DNA of 48,478 nt from CAYZBF01 sp964476585 (GTDB lineage Bacteria; Hydrothermota; UBA3072). Below, one piece after another: positions 1-7,730 of this stretch. Position 1 is the stretch's first letter; each line of letters starts with the position of its first letter. The notes under the pieces are model-generated. The model worked only from the letters and a program-made list of their open reading frames with translations, was not told the origin of the DNA and made no database searches. Location: contig CAYZBF010000015.1 in the NCBI GenBank assembly GCA_964476585.1, positions 1-48,478 of the forward strand. The letters are read 5' to 3'. The position numbers and the translations under genes are program-made.

Positions 1-55
1 TCCCCATTAGGTTCACAGGATTTATGGTATGTTCGACTCTTGACTATTCATCCAC

Positions 56-463
56 TTAACTGGAGTTCGTGATTGTAATCACAATATTCCTTCTATCTCG
101 TGGGCCATCAAATTCACACAGAAAAATGTTCTGCCATGTAGAAAGACCTAACTTCCCATCCATAATTGGGATAGTTTCACTGGGTCCAACGATTCCAGAT
201 TTAAGGTGAGCGTCTGCATTACCATCCTGGATGTCATGTCTCCAGACTCCCTTGGGAATTAGTTTCCTAAGGAGGTCAACAACATCCTCCTGTACACTCT
301 CGTCCCAGTTTTCCTGTATCATAATACCAGCTGTAGCCCCCTGAACATATACATTAGCATAACCAGTTTTAACCCCTGATGACTCGAGAACATCATTAAC
401 CTGTTCTGTTATATCATAGAGACCTTCCCGTTTATCTGTAGATACTGTAATCACCTTTTGCAT
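56..463 (-). CDS. yjbQ: YjbQ/UPF0047 family protein
   Basis: This is a complete 135-residue member of the UPF0047 (YjbQ) family, small cytoplasmic proteins that form trimers and have weak thiamine-phosphate synthase activity in some species. The family signature is clear: ATAGIMIQEN near residues 43-52, a conserved histidine in WRHD (H76), the NADAH block at 82-86, and the C-terminal GLSTWQNIFLCEFDGPRDRR region. Length matches the family norm of about 130-140. A -35/-10 pair lies just upstream, so it is probably transcribed alone. The physiological role is uncertain across the family, so the call is a family assignment and not a pathway assignment. Confidence 0.93.
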   Translation of the reverse strand: MQKVITVSTDKREGLYDITEQVNDVLESSGVKTGYANVYVQGATAGIMIQENWDESVQEDVVDLLRKLIPKGVWRHDIQDGNADAHLKSGIVGPSETIPIMDGKLGLSTWQNIFLCEFDGPRDRRNIVITITNSS

Positions 464-763
464 GTTTTGAAAACCTCTAAAATAAAATATCGCAGTGTTT
501 TAATTCTGTCAAGACTTTTCGCATGTACATCAAAAGTGTGGAGCCCGTAAAACTCGAGGAAAAGATTGGTAGTAAAGCTTATCCAAAATGTAAAAAATAT
601 AGAATCATAGCAAGTTTTTTTGAAGTATTAGTAATTGCTATATAAATCAACTATTACTTCAGACCACTTTCGAGCTCTCCAACATAAGAGCCAAAAAACA
701 TCCCATCCACAGTCCCTAGCCATATTCATAAAGTTAAGAAGTTAAACCGCGTCCCTCAATCCT
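464..763. other. intergenic region, no gene seen
   Basis: These 300 bases are AT-rich and stop-dense on both strands. Apart from the yjbQ promoter at the left end I see no gene, hairpin with a T-run, or recognisable RNA. Confidence 0.6.
484..512 (-). promoter_or_regulatory. sigma-70-like promoter for yjbQ
   Basis: On the minus strand a perfect TTGACA (512..507) is followed after 17 bp by TATTTT (489..484), about 20 bases before the yjbQ start codon. The -35 is ideal and the -10 matches four of six consensus positions. Confidence 0.5.
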
Positions 764-859
764 CTATCTCTTTTTCTTTTTATGTCTATTCGCAATGCTT
801 TTCTTTTTTCGTTTATGTTTTCGTATTTTCTTCAATTTCCTTTTTTTACCACTAGGCAT
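764..859 (-). CDS. AURKAIP1/COX24-domain small ribosomal protein (31 aa)
   Basis: A 31-codon ORF begins MPSGKKRKLKKIRKHKRKKK and ends NRHKKKKR; more than half the residues are Lys or Arg. This matches the bacterial AURKAIP1/COX24 family, homologous to mitochondrial mS38 and actinobacterial bS22, very short basic proteins in the small ribosomal subunit near the decoding centre. Bacteroidetes members have nearly the same MPSGKKRKRHK start. The start is supported by a strong GAGGTGG ribosome binding site about 7 bases upstream and a well-formed promoter at 910..937. The gene is monocistronic and short enough to be missed by most gene callers. Confidence 0.88.
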   Translation of the reverse strand: MPSGKKRKLKKIRKHKRKKKSIANRHKKKKR

Positions 860-909
860 ACTTCCACCTCTTTTTTATTAATTTAATATGTTTTAATGAA
901 CCAAATGAA

Positions 910-937
910 ACTATAAAATTTTTGGGGAAATTGTCAA
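910..937 (-). promoter_or_regulatory. sigma-70-like promoter for the COX24-type gene
   Basis: Minus strand TTGACA (937..932), a 16-bp spacer, then TATAGT (915..910). It lies about 50 bases before the 31-residue ribosomal protein gene. Confidence 0.6.
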
Positions 938-982
938 GTTATATTTTTATTAAAGACAGTGTATGAATTCTTAATTATTTCA

Positions 983-1285
983 TCATGCGGTATGCGCGGG
1001 AGGTGCAATAATTCCAATCTTGCCTATAGGCTCCTTTGCTTCTTCTATCTTACCGAATTTTTCCTCATAATTGTTAACAGAATTTTGTAAAGCTCTAATT
1101 ATACGTTTCATATGCCCTGGGCTTATAATCACACGTGAAGTAACAGCACCAGCTGGTGGAGCTACCAACATAAAATCCATAATGAATTCTTCTTTTGTAT
1201 ATGCCAGAGCCATGTTATTTGCATATACCCCACCTTGTAATTTTTCGGGGAATTTTATCTTAATTTCTTTAGGTTTCTCAGGCAT
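983..1285 (-). CDS. DUF3467 family protein
   Basis: The 100-residue product fits DUF3467, a family of small cytoplasmic proteins of unknown function. Diagnostic features are the YANNMALAYTKEEFIMDF segment (residues 21-38), the APPAGAVTSRVIISPGHMKRI core (about 42-62) and the following amphipathic helix ending in YEEKFG. A GGAGG ribosome binding site precedes the start. No signal peptide or membrane segment is visible. It sits between two unrelated monocistronic genes, so context gives no hint of function. Confidence 0.88.
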   Translation of the reverse strand: MPEKPKEIKIKFPEKLQGGVYANNMALAYTKEEFIMDFMLVAPPAGAVTSRVIISPGHMKRIIRALQNSVNNYEEKFGKIEEAKEPIGKIGIIAPPAHTA

Positions 1286-1414
1286 TGATTACCTCCTCAT
1301 TAAAATTTATTAAGCCAGGTCTTTGCCTTTGTGACATTTTATTTAGTCAGAGATTTCTCTACGAGGTCGTGCCCTGAATGTTTTGAACTCATACCTTGTG
1401 ACTCGCGCACATTT

Positions 1415-1996
1415 TCATCCTACTTCTACGCTGTCTCCTCCCTCCCTTTTTGCAATACTCATAGCCTTATCAGTGCGCTCCAGCAAAACAATTAGATTCG
1501 GTGTATCCCTTCTTATACTAGCTATTCCAATACTAACGGTAATATCGAGAGGGCCTCTTCCAGTGGGAATAGGTGTCTTTGCAACATACTTACGCATCCG
1601 CTCAGCCATTTTTTTCGCAGCTTCCAATCTAGCTTCTGGCAATAAGAGAACGAATTCCTCTCCTCCATAGTGTCCCAGAATGTCAACAAATCTAACGTTT
1701 GATCTGCAGTATTCGGCCACTGTGGTCTGGGCCTTATCAACAATTACATGACCATAGACCTCATTTATTTGTGTGCGTCTATCAAGACTCAGCATCATAA
1801 GCGATAAAGGTCGTTTATAGCGATGAGCGCGTGTAAATTCGTGCTCAGCCAGAACAAGGAAGTAACGAATGTTATGTAAACCAGTTAACTCATCAAAAAC
1901 AACTGATTCTTCATATTCAGCAATCCTTCCACGCAATTCTTTTAATTCATTTATGAGTTGCTTTTTTGTCTTATCCTCATCTTTCATTATCTGCAC
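1415..1996 (-). CDS. GGDEF-domain protein with altered metal site
   Basis: The 193-residue soluble protein has an N-terminal coiled coil (about residues 8-32) followed by a GGDEF domain that begins DELTGLHN. The active-site loop is GGEEF (111-115), and an RxxD inhibitory site (RFVD, 102-105) sits exactly five residues before it, as in product-inhibited diguanylate cyclases. The usual D-x-D-x-F-K-x-x-N-D block reads SLDRRTQINE: the first metal-binding Asp (PleD D327) is Ser70 and the conserved Lys is Thr. The guanine-contacting Asn78 and Asp87 are kept. It may bind GTP or c-di-GMP while having weak or no cyclase activity; that is inference. It has an AGGTGC-type ribosome binding site and its own promoter. 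Confidence 0.9.
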   Translation of the reverse strand: MQIMKDEDKTKKQLINELKELRGRIAEYEESVVFDELTGLHNIRYFLVLAEHEFTRAHRYKRPLSLMMLSLDRRTQINEVYGHVIVDKAQTTVAEYCRSNVRFVDILGHYGGEEFVLLLPEARLEAAKKMAERMRKYVAKTPIPTGRGPLDITVSIGIASIRRDTPNLIVLLERTDKAMSIAKREGGDSVEVG

Positions 1997-2029
1997 CTCC
2001 TAAACTTGCCTGAAGGTTTACTACTAAAA

Positions 2030-2043
2030 ACGGTGCTTGAATT
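2030..2043 (+). repeat. partial copy of the RAYT-associated repeat
   Basis: ACGGTGCTTGAATT is identical to the core of the inverted repeats flanking the transposase near 13.8-14.9 kb. It is a truncated solo copy between the GGDEF gene and its promoter. Confidence 0.5.
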
Positions 2044-2185
2044 TTTTGATTTTAACTTTAAACCTATCTTCAGTTGGATATTCTCATTCGCCATGCAAAG
2101 CTTCAACTATCCTGAAATCTCTTTCCACATCCACCTTCAAAAATTTTGAATCTTCCTAAAATTCTTTATTATTTTATCACTTAAA

Positions 2186-2213
2186 ATCATAAAGAAAAAT
2201 GCGTGCAAGTCAA
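2186..2213 (-). promoter_or_regulatory. promoter for the GGDEF gene
   Basis: Minus strand TTGACT (2213..2208), 16-bp spacer, TATGAT (2191..2186). The leader to the start codon is about 180 bases. Confidence 0.5.
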
Positions 2214-2312
2214 GGGGTTTTGGGTTACAGATAAATCTAAGGAGAAGAAAAAAGGAGGACGAGGGTCAGGATTTGGGATTTAGAGATTAGGTGTTGGAAA
2301 GTTGAAATTGCT

Positions 2313-3371
2313 TTATGTAAGTTTCTTTTTGAAGGCAGATATGTTTAGAAGGAAGAAGGCACATCCAAATCCAAAGAGTGCAAGGATTTCCTTCCAGAGG
2401 ATCGAGAAACCAGCTCCTTTCAAAAATACACTTCTAAGAATCGTCATATAGTATCTCGCAGGAATGATTACTGTCAGTTTCTGCAATAGTAGTGGCATAC
2501 TCTCAATGGGAAACATAAACCCGGAAAGGAGGATATTAGGTAGCATCATCATAAATGCTGTAATTACAGCCTGCTGCTGGGTTTTTGAGATTGTGGAGCT
2601 AAAAAGACCCATTGAAATAGAGGCCAATATAAATGGAAAAGTGGCTAAAAGAAGGAATCCAAAGTTGCCCTTAAAAGGTATATGGAATATTATAATGCCT
2701 GCACCAACTACCAGAAAGAGCTCCACATAACCTATCAGTAAGAATGGCAGTAGTTTACCCATTATTACCTCTGATGAGGAGACTGGTGTAACAAGAAGGT
2801 GCTCCAGAGTACCTATCTCTCTTTCCTTCACAAGAATCCCAGATGAAAGCACCATAGTAATTACAAGTATTACCAGACCAGTAACCCCAGGGACCATAAA
2901 ATTCACGGTCTTCATTTCAGGATTAAAAAGAATTCTTGGCACGGGTAGAACATCTGGCCTGTGCTGACTATATTTGGCAAGCGCCTTTTCAAAATATCCC
3001 TCTATCAAAGCAGCAGTGTTGTTATCTGAACCATCAATAAACACAGTGGGTTCACCTTTCTCTCTAATCACAATGCCCGCCTTTGCCTCACCCTTTTCTA
3101 TAGTTTTCTCCATCTCCTTCAAGTGATTGACATTTCTCTCGATTAGAAAATAGTTGCTGGAGGTGAGTGAGAACAATATTTCTCTGGAATAGCTGTCACT
3201 CCGCTCATCCATTATCACGATAGGAATGTCTTTAATATCCAAACTTACTGCATATCCAAAAAGAAACAACTGTATAACGGGAGCAACCAGAATTATGGGA
3301 AAGAGTCTCCTATCCCTTCTAATCTGTATAAATTCCTTTCTTATCATTCCGAGGAGATGGGCTATAATCAT
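2313..3371 (-). CDS. ABC-2 type permease (second of the pair)
   Basis: The 352-residue inner-membrane protein has the layout of the YhhJ/YbhR-type ABC-2 exporters: one N-terminal membrane helix (about 25-45, FPIILVAPVIQLFLFGYA), a large periplasmic domain to about residue 160, then five C-terminal helices. The NFMVPGV segment before helix 2 and the EREIGTLEHLLVTPVSSSEVIMGKL coupling helix are hallmarks of the family. It overlaps the preceding permease by 4 bases and is the last gene of the adaptor/ATPase/permease/permease operon. The substrate cannot be read from sequence; relatives export drugs, cationic compounds or membrane-active molecules. Confidence 0.9.
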   Translation of the reverse strand: MIIAHLLGMIRKEFIQIRRDRRLFPIILVAPVIQLFLFGYAVSLDIKDIPIVIMDERSDSYSREILFSLTSSNYFLIERNVNHLKEMEKTIEKGEAKAGIVIREKGEPTVFIDGSDNNTAALIEGYFEKALAKYSQHRPDVLPVPRILFNPEMKTVNFMVPGVTGLVILVITMVLSSGILVKEREIGTLEHLLVTPVSSSEVIMGKLLPFLLIGYVELFLVVGAGIIIFHIPFKGNFGFLLLATFPFILASISMGLFSSTISKTQQQAVITAFMMMLPNILLSGFMFPIESMPLLLQKLTVIIPARYYMTILRSVFLKGAGFSILWKEILALFGFGCAFFLLNISAFKKKLT

Positions 3372-4423
3372 CTTATCCTCTTTTTCACTCCTCTTATCGA
3401 AATTAAGAGATATGTAACTCCAAGAGCTAAGAGACTTAAGGACTCACGGGGAAAAATGCCCACACCTTTCAGAAAAATGCCTCTTACGATCTGTAAGAAA
3501 TGTGTTGCAGGAATAATATTTGAGACCCACTGCAGCCATCCGGGCATATTACAAACAGGGAATATAAACCCCGAAAGAATAATTGACGGTAGCATTGTAG
3601 CGATAAATGAAGTTGTTACAGCCGTAAGTTCTGTTGTGGCATATGCAGAAATCATTAATCCCAGGGCAAGTGTCGGGAAAAGGAAAAGCAGGGAATGGAA
3701 AAAGAGCGAAAGTAAACTACCCCTAAAGGGTATTTGAAATATCAACAGAGAAGCCCCTGTAATGATAAATACATCCAACAGGGCAATAATCCCATAAGGT
3801 ATGAGTTTTCCAAGAATTATAACCTTTCCACTTACAGGGGTCGTGCTCAAAAGCTCAAAGTTTCCTCTTTCCTTCTCACCCACGATGGAACGTGCACTTA
3901 GTATAACTCCAAGCATTGTCATCAGGATAACAATGAGCCCAGGAACGAAAAAATTTCTGCTCTTGAGTTCGGAATTATACAGAAATCTTACATTTAGAGA
4001 AGAATGTGTAAAATACCTCTGGTTTATCTGTAAAATTCTCTTCCCCAGATTTGCATCACTGCCATCTATGAGAAGTTGGATTTTTGAAAAGCGTTCACTA
4101 GAAAGATTTTTAGAGAAATCCTCTGGGATAACAAATCCGCATTTTATATTCCCTCTCATAAGACCATCATACATCTTTCTTACCGATGGATAAGGCGTAA
4201 TTTTGAAGTACCTTGATGCAGACAGAGAAAGCAACATATTACTAACCTCCGCGGACTTATCAAAATCCACGACCCCAGTGGGTATTTGTTTCAACTCAAA
4301 GGAGATTGCATATCCATAAAGGATTATCATTAAGAGGGGAAAAATAAAAACAAGGGTTACAGTACGACTGTCTCTACGAATATGTATAAATTCTTTCCAG
4401 AGAATGGTGAGGAAATTATGCAT
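3368..4423 (-). CDS. ABC-2 type permease (first of the pair)
   Basis: This 351-residue paralog of the next gene has the same plan: an N-terminal helix (TLVFIFPLLMIILYGYAISF, about 25-44), a periplasmic domain, then a five-helix block. SRNFFVPGLI marks the start of helix 2, and EKERGNFELLSTTPVSGKVIILGKL is the coupling helix that contacts the ATPase. Having two different half-permeases suggests a heterodimer, as in YbhS-YbhR. Its start overlaps the end of the ATPase gene by 8 bases, indicating translational coupling. Confidence 0.9.
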   Translation of the reverse strand: MHNFLTILWKEFIHIRRDSRTVTLVFIFPLLMIILYGYAISFELKQIPTGVVDFDKSAEVSNMLLSLSASRYFKITPYPSVRKMYDGLMRGNIKCGFVIPEDFSKNLSSERFSKIQLLIDGSDANLGKRILQINQRYFTHSSLNVRFLYNSELKSRNFFVPGLIVILMTMLGVILSARSIVGEKERGNFELLSTTPVSGKVIILGKLIPYGIIALLDVFIITGASLLIFQIPFRGSLLSLFFHSLLFLFPTLALGLMISAYATTELTAVTTSFIATMLPSIILSGFIFPVCNMPGWLQWVSNIIPATHFLQIVRGIFLKGVGIFPRESLSLLALGVTYLLISIRGVKKRIR

Positions 4424-5150
4424 TCTTTACAAGATTGACAAATGTTTCTTCGAGGGTGCGATTACCTCCTTCTGTCAGTTCATCGGGTGAACCGTAGGCA
4501 ATAAGTTTTCCCAGATGCATAAACCCAAGGGTATCACACTTATAAGCTTCATCCAGAAGATGAGTTGTAATAACAAGGCTCTTACCACTGTGCGCTAATC
4601 CCCTTAAGGTGTCCCAGAACTCCTTCCGCGTAATCGGGTCAACACCTACTGTTGATTCATCAAGGACGAGCAATTCAGGATTATGGACAAGGGCACATAC
4701 AAGTGCAAGTCTCTGCTTTAAACCCCCAGAAAGATAAAGAACAATGCTGTTCTCCCTGCCTTTAAGTCCGGCAAGCTCTATCATTTTACTTATTCTACCC
4801 TGAGCATCTTTCCCAGAAATATTGTAGAGGTGACTGTAAAAATACAGGTTTTCATAAACAGTGAGGTCCTGATAAAGGCTAAACCTCTGAGAAACATATC
4901 CGATATGGGATTTTATCGCTTCCGGCTCTTTCATTATGTCATAACTGCATACCTTTGCCGTTCCAGAAGTAGGTTCGAGAATTCCGCAGAGCATCCTGAT
5001 CACAGTCGTTTTCCCGGCTCCATTAGGCCCCAGGAATCCAAAAATCTCACCTTCTTTAACAGAAAGATTCAGATTGTCAACAGCTATGATTTTACCAAAA
5101 TGTTTTGAAAGATTGAAAGTTTCGATTATGTGGTTATTTGAGGATAGCAT
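4416..5150 (-). CDS. ABC transporter ATP-binding protein
   Basis: This is a single nucleotide-binding domain of 244 residues that powers the two permeases downstream. Walker A is GPNGAGKTT (41-49), the Q-loop is VSQRFSLY (86-93), the signature is LSGGLKQ (140-146), Walker B is LLVLDE (160-165) and the H-loop is ITTHLLDEA. The residue after the Walker B Glu is Ser (LDESTVGVDP) where most members have Pro. It is closest to the CcmA/YbhF type, as a single domain and not the fused double domain of E. coli YbhF. It overlaps the adaptor gene by 17 bases. Confidence 0.93.
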   Translation of the reverse strand: MLSSNNHIIETFNLSKHFGKIIAVDNLNLSVKEGEIFGFLGPNGAGKTTVIRMLCGILEPTSGTAKVCSYDIMKEPEAIKSHIGYVSQRFSLYQDLTVYENLYFYSHLYNISGKDAQGRISKMIELAGLKGRENSIVLYLSGGLKQRLALVCALVHNPELLVLDESTVGVDPITRKEFWDTLRGLAHSGKSLVITTHLLDEAYKCDTLGFMHLGKLIAYGSPDELTEGGNRTLEETFVNLVKNA

Positions 5151-5919
5151 CCCCGTATATCCCTGGTTTTATCAGACCCTCAGAATTATCCATAAGTATC
5201 TTTACACGATAAACCAACAATGTTCTATCCTCTCTTGTCTGTATATTCTTTGGTGTAAACTCCGCTTTTTTTGATATGAATATTACCTTTCCACTGAAAG
5301 TTCTATCGGGGAACGCATCCACTTTCACACGAGTGGCCTGATTGATAGAAACGAGCGGGAGTATGTCCTCCGGCACATATATGTTTAGATATACTAAAGT
5401 AGGGTCAAGAATCTCTGCAAGTGGTGCGCCCGGTATTGCTGTCTCACCCTCTTTTGCATATTTTGCACTAATATATCCACTGACTGGGGTAGTAATATGA
5501 AAGTGATTGAGACTTTCCTTCTTCGCCTCGAGTGTCGCTTCTGCTGATTTCAGTTCGAGCCGAATGGATTGACATTTTCTCTCTGCTCTTTCATATTCTG
5601 CCTCTGGAATTGCTGATCCCTTAAAAAGAGACTCGGCCTTTTTTAAATCCTCTCCTGCATCCTTTAGCTTTACTCTCATGTTCTTCACTTTATAATCCAT
5701 TGCCACAACCATCATTCTTAACTCTCTGTCATCAATAAGAATGAGAGTATCATTTTTCGCCACTCTATCACCTTCATTGCAGGGAAAAGAGATAATCTTT
5801 CCGGCAACCTCTGATTTCAACATATATTCCTCCCCCGTAAACACTCCGGAATAAATCTCCTTTTTATTACTACTGCAGGAGATAAAGAGAATAAGGATTG
5901 CTAAGCATACTTTCTTCAT
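5134..5919 (-). CDS. HlyD/YbhG-type membrane fusion lipoprotein
   Basis: The 261-residue periplasmic adaptor links the inner-membrane ABC pump to the outer membrane. It opens with a lipoprotein signal: MKKV, a hydrophobic stretch, then FISC with Cys15 as the lipidated residue. A biotinyl-lipoyl half (residues about 25-65), an alpha-hairpin (about 68-125, rich in Lys/Glu heptads), the second lipoyl half with TPVSGYISAKYAKEGE (about 134-149) and a beta-barrel domain follow. It is the first gene of the operon, so adaptor, ATPase and both permeases are made together. No outer-membrane TolC-like gene is present in the window. Confidence 0.9.
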   Translation of the reverse strand: MKKVCLAILILFISCSSNKKEIYSGVFTGEEYMLKSEVAGKIISFPCNEGDRVAKNDTLILIDDRELRMMVVAMDYKVKNMRVKLKDAGEDLKKAESLFKGSAIPEAEYERAERKCQSIRLELKSAEATLEAKKESLNHFHITTPVSGYISAKYAKEGETAIPGAPLAEILDPTLVYLNIYVPEDILPLVSINQATRVKVDAFPDRTFSGKVIFISKKAEFTPKNIQTREDRTLLVYRVKILMDNSEGLIKPGIYGDAILK

Positions 5920-5998
5920 ATTACCTCTTTTTTTATAAATATAGTTACAACGATCATCCGCTATAATTGAGTTGATGGAGTCATCACTCTCAATCAGT

Positions 5999-6026
5999 AT
6001 CGTAGGAGAAATGAAGTTTATGTCAA
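5999..6026 (-). promoter_or_regulatory. possible promoter of the exporter operon
   Basis: Minus strand TTGACA (6026..6021), 16-bp spacer, TACGAT (6004..5999), about 80 bases before the adaptor gene. The -10 is only a four of six match. Confidence 0.4.
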
Positions 6027-6054
6027 GAGGGAGTCGTAAGGCAAGGATCTATCC

Positions 6055-6087
6055 TTAAAAAAAAGGGCAGAGCCAAAGCTCTGCCCT
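6055..6087 (-). terminator. intrinsic terminator of the OmpP1/FadL gene
   Basis: A perfect 10-bp stem (AGGGCAGAGC / GCTCTGCCCT, 6064..6087) with a four-base loop is followed on the minus strand by a run of T residues (6063..6056). It lies about 40 bases after the porin stop codon and before the exporter promoter. Confidence 0.8.
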
Positions 6088-6106
6088 ACGTTTTAAACAA
6101 GTATTT

Positions 6107-6131
6107 CTTTCTCTGTGTTCTCTGTGGCTAA
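6107..6131 (-). repeat. single arm of the ACAGAG-type element
   Basis: The text TTCTCTGTGTTCTCTGTGGC at the end of the OmpP1/FadL gene is the right-arm sequence of the ACAGAG family. It overlaps the porin stop codon. The left arm is missing or unrecognisable. Confidence 0.45.
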
Positions 6132-7438
6132 AACTGACCAGAAAGCGCTAAAGTAACTCCGCTAGCTCTTATGCTATACTCTACGTCATTTACCTTGCGG
6201 TCTCCCAATTGATATTCATAGACGAAGTCAAAATGTAAATTATTCCATTTATAACCTGCCCCAAGTGTTACACCCTTTTTGTTCATATCATCAATATTCG
6301 TTAGACTGACTTGCTCATCAGGAGCGGGAGATTCATCATAATAAGCCCCAGCTCTTAAAGCTATCATTGGATTAACTTCAAACTCCCCTCCAATTCGATA
6401 ACGATAACTTGCTTTCCAATCCCAGTCGATATCCTGGTCAATAAGACCTGCTCCCTCTGTCTCGTAATCAATCACAGTCTTCCACGTAGACCAGTTAGTC
6501 CCTTGCCAATCAACTGTAATAAGGAGATTGGGTATTAGTCTATACGCCAGACCTATACCATAAGTGGCTGGATGATAGAATTCCATTGTGTAACCACTTG
6601 TCTCTGACTGTACTGGCATGAAAGGTGGATTAAAATTATACACTCCAGTACCATCTATATCAATTCCACTTCCTGTTCGATATACTCCTCCAATACTAAA
6701 ATCAGGTAAAAGTTTATAAAGCAGTCCAAATACAAATTCAAAATCTTTACCATTTCCTTCCATTTTATGAAGGAAATCGTATGAAGGCATCATTATTGGA
6801 TTGGTGGAAATATACGATTTTGTAGCTTCATATTTATTCTTCAAATACAATAGATTCAATCCTGCACCCAATGAGAGATTAGGAACTATCTCCTTTGCAA
6901 CAGAAAGATTACCTATCATAAGATACATATTCGTGTAATAAGAGGCATTTATTCCAGCGTTTGTTGCATCATAGATCGTGTCCCTCCAATCAACCCAGTT
7001 GCCTACAGGAATATAAAAGCCACCGCCAAACTTGATGCCTTTAAAATCAAAAAACCCTCCCACAAAGGGTTGATAAAAACTGCCGGAGAAATCGGTTTCC
7101 TCAAAACTTGTGGGTTCAACCGGGTAGATACGCACAAAGATATCTCCTTGATCTATGCTCATATCAGCAATGTCAAGATTTGCAATAGAATTGCCATCTT
7201 TAGCTTCATAGTTGGAATGCAATAACTCTATTCCAAATCCACTTCCAGTTGTCTGGGTTAAACCAGCCGGGTTCCAATAAGGTGCAGTCCAATCATCAGC
7301 CACGCCAATAAATGCTCCACCCATTCCAGCTGCCCTTGGGCCAAGACCACCCCATTCATAGGCACCAGCAAAAACATTGCCAAGTGGTCCAAAAATCCCC
7401 AAACAAACCACTCCCAAAACTAACAAACTCTTCTTCAT
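6128..7438 (-). CDS. OmpP1/FadL/TodX-family outer-membrane protein
   Basis: The 436-residue protein has a signal peptide (MKKSLLVLGVVCLGIFGPLGNVFA) and the FadL-family N-terminus GLGPRAAGMGGAFIGVADDWTA followed by YWNPAGLTQ, the hatch region that plugs the barrel. The rest is alternating amphipathic beta strands with aromatic belts, ending in a final strand with terminal Phe (VTLALSGQF), as expected for a BAM-assembled barrel. Family members carry fatty acids or other hydrophobic compounds through the outer membrane. It is monocistronic, with a promoter at 7551..7578 and a strong terminator. The specific substrate is unknown. Confidence 0.92.
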   Translation of the reverse strand: MKKSLLVLGVVCLGIFGPLGNVFAGAYEWGGLGPRAAGMGGAFIGVADDWTAPYWNPAGLTQTTGSGFGIELLHSNYEAKDGNSIANLDIADMSIDQGDIFVRIYPVEPTSFEETDFSGSFYQPFVGGFFDFKGIKFGGGFYIPVGNWVDWRDTIYDATNAGINASYYTNMYLMIGNLSVAKEIVPNLSLGAGLNLLYLKNKYEATKSYISTNPIMMPSYDFLHKMEGNGKDFEFVFGLLYKLLPDFSIGGVYRTGSGIDIDGTGVYNFNPPFMPVQSETSGYTMEFYHPATYGIGLAYRLIPNLLITVDWQGTNWSTWKTVIDYETEGAGLIDQDIDWDWKASYRYRIGGEFEVNPMIALRAGAYYDESPAPDEQVSLTNIDDMNKKGVTLGAGYKWNNLHFDFVYEYQLGDRKVNDVEYSIRASGVTLALSGQF

Positions 7439-7550
7439 TTTTCCTACCCCCCCTTTTTATTGACTCTGCATTTTTCAATGCATTCTTAAACCAATACATA
7501 GTACGACGACTCTTATAAAGTTGACATCTAAGGCTTCTTCTAACGAAATC

Positions 7551-7578
7551 CTTATAAGAAAAAATTTGGCCATGTCAA
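7551..7578 (-). promoter_or_regulatory. promoter for the OmpP1/FadL gene
   Basis: Minus strand TTGACA (7578..7573), 16-bp spacer, TATAAG (7556..7551); the start codon is about 110 bases further on. Confidence 0.6.
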
Positions 7579-7696
7579 GGGGGAGTTTGAGCGCTGGGTG
7601 GAAAAGTTCTGGGTAATGACACTTCTTTTCATTAACTCATACACTCATTCACCTATTTCCTCATCTTTTTGTCCTCTGTAACTAACAAAAAAATTC

Positions 7697-7724
7697 TTGC
7701 ATTCTTTTAAGGATTTAGTATAAT
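7697..7724 (+). promoter_or_regulatory. promoter predicting a leaderless mRNA
   Basis: TTGCAT (7697..7702), 16-bp spacer, perfect TATAAT (7719..7724). Only six bases separate the -10 from the ATG at 7731, so transcription should begin at or within a base or two of the start codon. No ribosome binding site is present. Confidence 0.6.
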
Positions 7725-7730
7725 TTTTCT

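Larger units (their letters stand above)
1997..2312. other. intergenic region with promoter and repeat fragment
   Basis: This holds the promoter of the GGDEF gene, a 14-base fragment of the RAYT-associated repeat at 2030, and stop-rich AT sequence. No gene is supported. Confidence 0.6.
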
